The notes under the pieces: model-generated
Database searches by the model: none
Seen by the model: only the letters and a program-made list of their open reading frames with translations
Told to the model about the DNA's origin: nothing
In this document: positions 58,386 through 64,000 of the stretch, piece by piece
Layout of the letters: each line of letters starts with the position of its first letter
Position numbering within the stretch: the first letter of the stretch is position 1
Translations under genes and position numbers: made by a program
Assembly (NCBI GenBank): GCA_025738555.1
Contig: JAOVFP010000012.1
Coordinates: 1,054,001 to 1,118,000 of the forward strand
Direction: 5' to 3'
Length of the DNA: 64,000 nucleotides
Origin: Cyathus striatus
Taxonomy: Eukaryota > Basidiomycota > Agaricomycetes > Agaricales > Nidulariaceae

Positions 58386-60102
58386 CTAAGTATCATCATC
58401 TTCCTGTTTAAGTTCAACTTTAATTTCAGCCTTACATCGTTTGGCATAGGATCGTTCCTGTTCCCTGACATCCGAGAACACCTTCACCAGTCCCTCAGCT
58501 TGTTTCCATCGCATATTTTTAGTCCCCGTAATTTCCGGTGTATTAGATATTTGCGCTTCTTGAAATTCTATCGTGTACAAACTTTTCAGGGAAGGAAAAA
58601 TGCCCGATAGAGTGGCTGCAACGAGTTCAGGATCTTTTATCGGTGAATCTCCGACATGTATTTCACGAAGTACCATCTCGTAGATCTCGCCCGAAGGAAA
58701 GTTTTCTCTGTCAACCTCCGGAGTAGAAGTTGCATCGAAAGAAAGGCCAAGAAGCTCAAGTTCGGGGCAATACTGGGCGAACGGAACCAAATCAAGGAGA
58801 GTGATTTGTGGTGGTTCACTGGCTCGCGAGAAAGGAAGCTGTCTAAAACATAATTCTTGTATGTTCTCCCAGCTTTTTGCCATTTCTTTTATCATAATAG
58901 GATCGGAGAAGCAGAATCCTGTGGTAGTATTAATGTCGATCGATGCCGCATTACAGAAAACAAGAAGCGGTTTTACGGCTTCATAATCTACCATCTCATC
59001 AGACTTTGCCATAATGATTTTGTCATCTCGGTCCAGCCCATCGCGACAATAGAGCTCTATGAGCGAATTGTGATCACAGTGCTCACTGATGTGAAGGAAG
59101 AGTTGTCTCCACAATTCAGATGTCATCACTCCGGTAAAATATAGCAGTATATTTACCAGCGGCGAATTATTCATGAGCTTCAGTACTGAAGTACAGTCTG
59201 AGATGCGATAACACTTTTGAAGCTGAAAAAAGTTTAGGGCCGGAAATCCACCCGTCGAAATTCCTGACAATGATGGAGCATTATCGACTTTATAGTAGTC
59301 AAGAATATCCAACTTCTCCAGATGAGGCAATTGTGACATATTCAGGAGAGCGGAGTAAGTAATATTTGGTATCTCCAACGATTGTAGATTTTTCCATTTG
59401 TACGCTGAGTCGGATATAAGCTCAACTGCTCTCTTTCTGGTGTTCAACGTTACGCCAGAGGCGAATGTTAAGCAAAAATTTGTCAATTTAGGATGGTGTT
59501 CGGAAAGGGCAGAGACCAAGGAAAGTTGCATAGCGGACTTCGGTGAAAGTTCATATAATATGATTTTGTTGAGGCGAGATCCCGTAAACATGTGAATAAA
59601 AGGGAAAGAAGTGCTTCCGCAATCCCATGTTAAATGTCGAACATTTCGTAGGAGTTTCTTTCCTTGCAGCATAAATTGTAGCGATTGATATACGTTAACG
59701 TGAACCTGTCGTTCGTCTCTTTGAAATTCGGCTGTAAAGTCCTGTACTTTTCCTGCGTAGAATAAAAGTCGCGAACAGTCTGCTGCCGCTAATGGTTGTC
59801 TAAGCACCTACAGTATTGTCGTATTGTCAGACCTACTAATCATGATAATAGTTGTCGATAATATTACATACCACATAACGCTTATTATTCTCATCCCGTT
59901 CTTCTTTCCACAAATGCGATGGTATACATTTCAACAAGGGATGGAATCCGTTGAGCTTAGACCAGAGGACATCCAGAGCCGGTCCTTCGAAAGACTTGCA
60001 CGTACTAGCAAGGGAAGCCAACGTAGCCTTTTCGGATGTAAGCTGTTCGCATATTAGACTTAAAATCTGCGGTATAAGCGGCAAAGTTGAGGGAGAAGGC
60101 AT
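58386..60102 (-). CDS. F-box/LRR protein, copy 2 (intact)
   Basis: There are two exons, 60102-59872 (231 nt) and 59807-58386 (1422 nt), giving 550 aa. The start MPSPSTLPLIPQILSLICEQ with LASLASTCKSFEGPALDVLW is the F-box-like region. The rest has LRR-like phrases: NVRHLTWDCGSTSFPF, WKNLQSLEIPNITYSALL, LPHLEKLDILDYYKV, FPALNFFQLQKCYRI and DLVPFAQYCPELELLGLSFD. The C-terminus is acidic (KQEDDDT). In Agaricomycetes such proteins are numerous and probably serve as SCF ubiquitin-ligase adaptors. The ATG at 60102 matches the start of the paralogue at 34754; an upstream in-frame start would add an unconserved hydrophobic stretch. No lesions were seen. Confidence 0.8.
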
Positions 60103-60311
60103 GGAGAGCAGCTGGCGTGGACAGGCGTGGATGTGGCGGTAAAACAAAACCGTAAAAATTCCGAGCTGAAAGTTGAACAAGAGATCACAATAACAGCAGA
60201 CAATAGTGCTCGATCAATATGACAGAGTAATCTCGATTCTCGCCAGGCTTCATCCCAATTTCCTATGCGTAGTGTGTGGTTGCATGTGAGAAAGTACATT
60301 ACATAATCCAA

Positions 60312-63300
60312 TCGCGGTAGCTTTTCTCCGAGCTGTACAAAACACCGTTGAACATTGAACGTAACGCGTAACCTCCAATGCTCAGTGCTTCAGCAATATA
60401 AGTGTAGAGTCATGCATTGATTCCTCGAACGATCTTTTCCTGAACCGCTACATATTCAAACATATATCGACGTCTTCGCCTGTTGCAGTCTCGCATGCGC
60501 AGACAGCTGCTCTTCGTTTCAGGAGCTTTGGATCAACCATCGGTGGGCGGCGTCACGGAGTGGAGAGGTATAAGGTGCGAAATGCTGCGAAGATATTTGT
60601 AGGATGAAGCAGCCTGAAGCATCTAGTTGTCTGCCCACATTAGTGGAGGACAGATTGAACATGAGGAAGCTTCAAGTTGCGATGACAAATCGAAACATGG
60701 CTGTGGTCTCTGCTCGGCTCCCGGCGCTCAACTTTCATCATGACCACCAGCGTCCGTTGGCTTCCTACCCGTAACGACACCGGACAAGCCAAGGACAAGC
60801 GATGAATATCGAACTTTCCCTTTACACGATGGGCTGTTGCCGTGTAAAGTGTCGCCTAACAGCCCTACACGCCATGGACTATTACACTAGACTTGGTTGA
60901 GAGTGGAGGATTATTACATTTCTTCGTAAGTTTTCTTTTTATTCCATGTATCTGCTTTCAATATTTCAATACTGACGTCTGCCGTTCCAGGTCCTTTTCC
61001 TTTTGGTTCTATGTTCTTCGCGAGTATCACTCATCGACTTCGCTCGGCGCCCGCTCTTGTAGAGCATCAGCTTCGAATCCTCAAGTCGATGTGTTCTGTC
61101 GAAGGAGAGGGTTGTGCCGCGTGCGTCGTGCCTCGCCTAGGGAGCAATCGCACATACGTGAGTTTTTCTCCTATAATCTTCACCGCGATCCGTCGTAATG
61201 CTCCCCCCATCTTCTACTCTTGCTTCCCATTGAGACAACTGACTCTCGCTTTTCGCAGGCCGCCACTCAGCGTGCGCACAACTCAGCACGATGTTGGATA
61301 ACGTAGACGTAGGAGAAGAAAACACGTTACTTGCATGATGAGAGGTTTCGGTATGACGAACAGATCTGCTGCAAGTACGTGCTTTATCCTTGTATGCCTC
61401 CTTCTGTAGCTCTAACCTGCTTCTCAGACCTTCGTGTCACTGCCTCCCGATATATGGCCCCACTACTATATTGCTATAGCCCATCCACATATGATTCATC
61501 GGCGAAGCGAAAGACGTATTGAGTCGCGGCGCCTACTACTACTCCTAGCGCTCAACTGCCCTTTCTCCTCCGCTACTTCAGCATCATTGGATGCAGGTCA
61601 GTGCCCTGTTTTGCTTACGACGGCGAAACGAAATGGTGGAGGAAAGCAGTTTGGGAATCGAGGTAGCCGGCTATAAAGGGTAGACGGTGCTGCGGGGACG
61701 AGAGGTAGTAGGGACGTTAAGGCTAGGTGAGGGAGGTGTTTACCTGCCATCGATACATGCCTTGAGAGCTTGTGATTTCGTGTTGACGACCTCCGGCTAC
61801 TTCAATGGTATCAAGCACAGTATGGCCCCCGCGTACTCCCACCGTCCCTTAATATCTTTGCCAATCGACACTACCGTTAGTGTCGCTGCGAATCGTCTGG
61901 CGGTTGGCAGTCAGGGATGTTCGAATGACGAATATCCCTACCGAGCTTTACAGGATGAACTTGTTACCTGACGTGCCGACTACATGTGTCGATACTCTCC
62001 CTCGCCTTTCTCTGTAGTATAATGCGTGAATACTTTCACGTACACAGTTGAAGTTGCAGGCTTGGAAGATCATCCTGTTGTACAGGATATTGCTATGCTG
62101 AGAGTCGAGTAGAGCGCTAATGTTGGATCTTCCGGTCCATGTCTTTTCTCCAAGGGAGAGCGGCGTTTGGTCCTAGGAACGATGATAATATGTTATGTTT
62201 GCTTGCTCCTCCCCGCTTTAAGCTACGCCATCTGTCGTAATTCCTTCCGTCTTCCACCCTTATCGAGCCGACACTAACACGCGCTTTTCAGATGATCACT
62301 CAGCATGTGCGCAACATAGCAGCTCACACCAGCTATGTACAAGTGCTGGGTGACAAAGGAAGGAGAAGAGAATGCGTTGGTTGTGGTGAAGAGTGTGTTT
62401 GGGATAGTGTGATGGTGTACGTGTTCTTGTCTCGCATTGCCTCTTCCTGTAGCTCTAACTTTCGTTCTTCAGACTTTCACCGTGTCGCTGCCCCCTGCTG
62501 TGGCCTACGTGGCTTCTCTGTTCAGCATAGGTCACCGACCTGTGATGCACAATTCGTAGATGGGGCTGAAGTCGAGTCGAGCACCCATTAGCAGTGCCTA
62601 CCGCGGCGGCAGCGTACCACGCCTAGCGCTCAACTCTCATTTCTGCTTCACTATCTCAGCGCAGTTGTCGCCTGCACAACGCAGGCTTACTCAGGCCAGG
62701 GCCCCAGAATCATAGAAGATACAGGCTGGGGTATGGTGTGAATGTTAGCTGGGAGTTATACAGGCCTGAGGCGCGATTCTGCTACTGCTCCCCCCGGGTG
62801 CCTCAGGCGCCTATCACCGTTTCTTCGCTATTTCAGCACACTCCGTATACGATGGTTGCCCGGTGACTACCAAGGAATCTGCGGATATGTCTTTGTTGGA
62901 GGAGGATGCAGAGACGCGTTTGCGGGTAGTGGGGATAGACAGCTGTATTGTTTGAGCCTCTGTCCATCGTGTGCAGTGACGTGTTAATCCAATCCGCTTT
63001 CATTGTAGCTGTGATGATATAGCAGCGCAGTGGAGCTATCACATACGCGATCCGTGCAAGAGAACGGTGCTCACTGCTCTGGCTTGCTTGTTGTGTTGTT
63101 TCGACGTTGAACGTTGAGGGCAAATCTGACAAGTGCTAGTGCTGCACCAAGCTCTGCCCGTCGCCTTCGCACGACATCACGATACGCTTTTTTCTGATCG
63201 TTTAATCGTTACCAAAACAGCCGCCAACATATTCACGTTGAGTCGAATCGTTTTGAACCCTATGTTCTGTTTAGTACTACATCGTCGTGTCTTACATATA

Positions 63301-63420
63301 ATGAAGACCCATTCGTAACGCTAATAAATAATTTGTAGTAAGTTTATGAAAAGGGGGGAGGAAAAGCCAAATCTGTCGATAACATAGCATGTATACACCA
63401 TCTATTACGACTAGACTAAA
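60312..63420. other. Relic-rich intergenic region with an internal duplication
   Basis: Segments at about 61244-61620 and 62272-62690 are diverged copies. Shared pieces are CGCTTTTC.CAG, CACTCAG.(A/G)TG(C/T)GC, TCCTGTAGCTCTAAC or TTCTGTAGCTCTAAC, TCACCGTGTCGCTGCC against TCGTGTCACTGCC, and CCTAGCGCTCAACT. A third, weaker copy may start near 62790. The pieces look like exon and intron borders of an old gene, but every frame is broken. I cannot name the ancestor. Confidence 0.4.
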
Positions 63421-63439
63421 ACCATTGTCACCTTCGTCA

Positions 63440-64000
63440 TCACTCACTTTCATCACTCGAACCAGCACCGTTTTCGTCGTTCAACTCGGGATCAGTAACC
63501 TCTGAATCCTCACCTGAATCAGTATAGTATGTACTGGCACCATTTTCGTCGTTCAACTCGGGATCAGTAACCTCTGAATCCTCACCTGAATCAGTATAGT
63601 ACGTACTGTCTTCGTCGTACAAACCAGGACTGTTCGTGTCTTCCACATGCCACTGAGGTTCTGTAGGCTTGAAACTTTTTTCTTTTAAAGTTCGAGCTTC
63701 ATAGTATATTTTGGCAAGTCTCCGTTCCTGATTCCGGATACGAGAGTGTTCGATCATTTTCTTTTCCGCCTTCTTCCAGAGTTTTTTGTTCCTATTTCCC
63801 GTGGATTCATCAAACCCTAAAGCATCCCACTCTTCACGTTCAATCGTCCTTAAACATGTCAAAGAGGGAAAGATGGCTGAGAGTTGAGCTCCCACAAAAT
63901 CAGGATCCTTGATGGGTGAATCGCCGACGAAAAGTATTGATAGTTTCGTATTGAGTATTGACTTTCCGATTAAGTCATTATCGGTCCAAGGATAAGAAAT
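63440..64000 (-). CDS. F-box/LRR protein, copy 3, 3' part (5' end outside the window)
   Basis: The frame enters from the window edge with LSILFVGDSPIKDPDFVGAQ and LSAIFPSLTCLRTIE. These match the C-terminal region of the copies at 36.2 kb (LFVGDSPVDNPAIVAANLSG) and 58.6 kb (IHVGDSPIKDPELVAATLSG). It then has a longer, acidic tail with two 24-residue repeats containing STYYTDSGEDSEVTDPELND and stops at 63440. The F-box is expected beyond base 64000. The tail is unlike those of the paralogues. Confidence 0.7.
   Translation of the reverse strand: MSYPWTDNDLIGKSILNTKLSILFVGDSPIKDPDFVGAQLSAIFPSLTCLRTIEREEWDALGFDESTGNRNKKLWKKAEKKMIEHSRIRNQERRLAKIYYEARTLKEKSFKPTEPQWHVEDTNSPGLYDEDSTYYTDSGEDSEVTDPELNDENGASTYYTDSGEDSEVTDPELNDENGAGSSDESE
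63465..63608. repeat. Two 72 bp direct repeats in the tail of F-box/LRR copy 3
   Basis: Two adjacent 72 bp units differ at only a few bases and keep the frame. Each encodes the same acidic, Tyr-containing 24 residues. The near identity points to a recent duplication. Confidence 0.8.

Noticed and set aside
1..64000. CRISPR array, operon-like clusters, telomeric repeats, viral genes
   Set aside because: No spaced direct repeats, no polycistronic bacterial-type layout, no TTAGGG tracts, and no polymerase or capsid motif was seen.

Overview
The window looks like a nuclear segment of an Agaricomycete (Basidiomycota) genome. The evidence is eukaryotic genes with many introns of about 45-65 nt with GT-AG ends and CTAAC/CTGAC-type branch sites, two AA14 lytic polysaccharide monooxygenase (LPMO) genes (a family known from wood-decay basidiomycetes), a local family of NACHT-type NOD-like receptor (NLR) genes, and several F-box/LRR genes. 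Mobile DNA and gene relics fill much of the space. All exon models were read by eye.

Layout. 0-3.1 kb: nothing recognised. 3.1-7.5 kb: an F-box gene and a cytochrome P450 with one frameshift, both on the minus strand. 8.2 kb: an intron-containing tRNA, probably Trp(CCA). 8.7-19.0 kb: two tandem AA14 LPMO paralogues on the plus strand. Between them lie an apparently intact NLR (copy A, minus), relics of a membrane-protein-like gene, and a 1.7 kb element with 180 bp inverted arms. 19-22.7 kb: mostly empty. 23.3-28.5 kb: a conserved-looking island with a YTH/RRM RNA-binding gene and an F-box gene. 28.7-32.4 kb: a second copy of the membrane-protein relic followed by NLR copy B. 34.7-42.1 kb: an F-box/LRR gene (frameshifted), a fragment of its 3' end, and NLR copy C, whose main exon is split by a 2.2 kb DNA element with perfect 15 bp inverted termini. 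43-45.8 kb: a gag-like ORF, a decayed MaoC-type enoyl-CoA hydratase, and an unidentified charged/coiled-coil gene. 46.6-49.1 kb: NLR copy D, an old pseudogene. 49.4-54.7 kb: a BBC1/AIM3-like cortical actin-patch gene. 55.0-60.1 kb: NLR copy E and a second F-box/LRR gene, arranged F-box then NLR as in the C pair. 60.3-64 kb: relics, then the 3' end of a third F-box/LRR paralogue cut by the window edge.

How the genes relate. The five NLR copies share a five-exon plan: a 76-79 nt first exon encoding an MAFNxAH-type peptide, a NACHT exon of about 1.63 kb, a 296-338 nt exon with an IYYCWQA motif, a 250-283 nt exon, and a short last exon. I see no WD40, TPR or ankyrin repeats at the C-terminus, so the conserved region after NACHT is an unrecognised domain. 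Copies A and E look intact, B has a possible 5' splice/frame problem, C is broken only by the element, and D has decayed. This is a birth-and-death cluster of putative innate-immunity or self/non-self receptors. The F-box/LRR genes are a second expanding family, adjacent to NLRs in two places.
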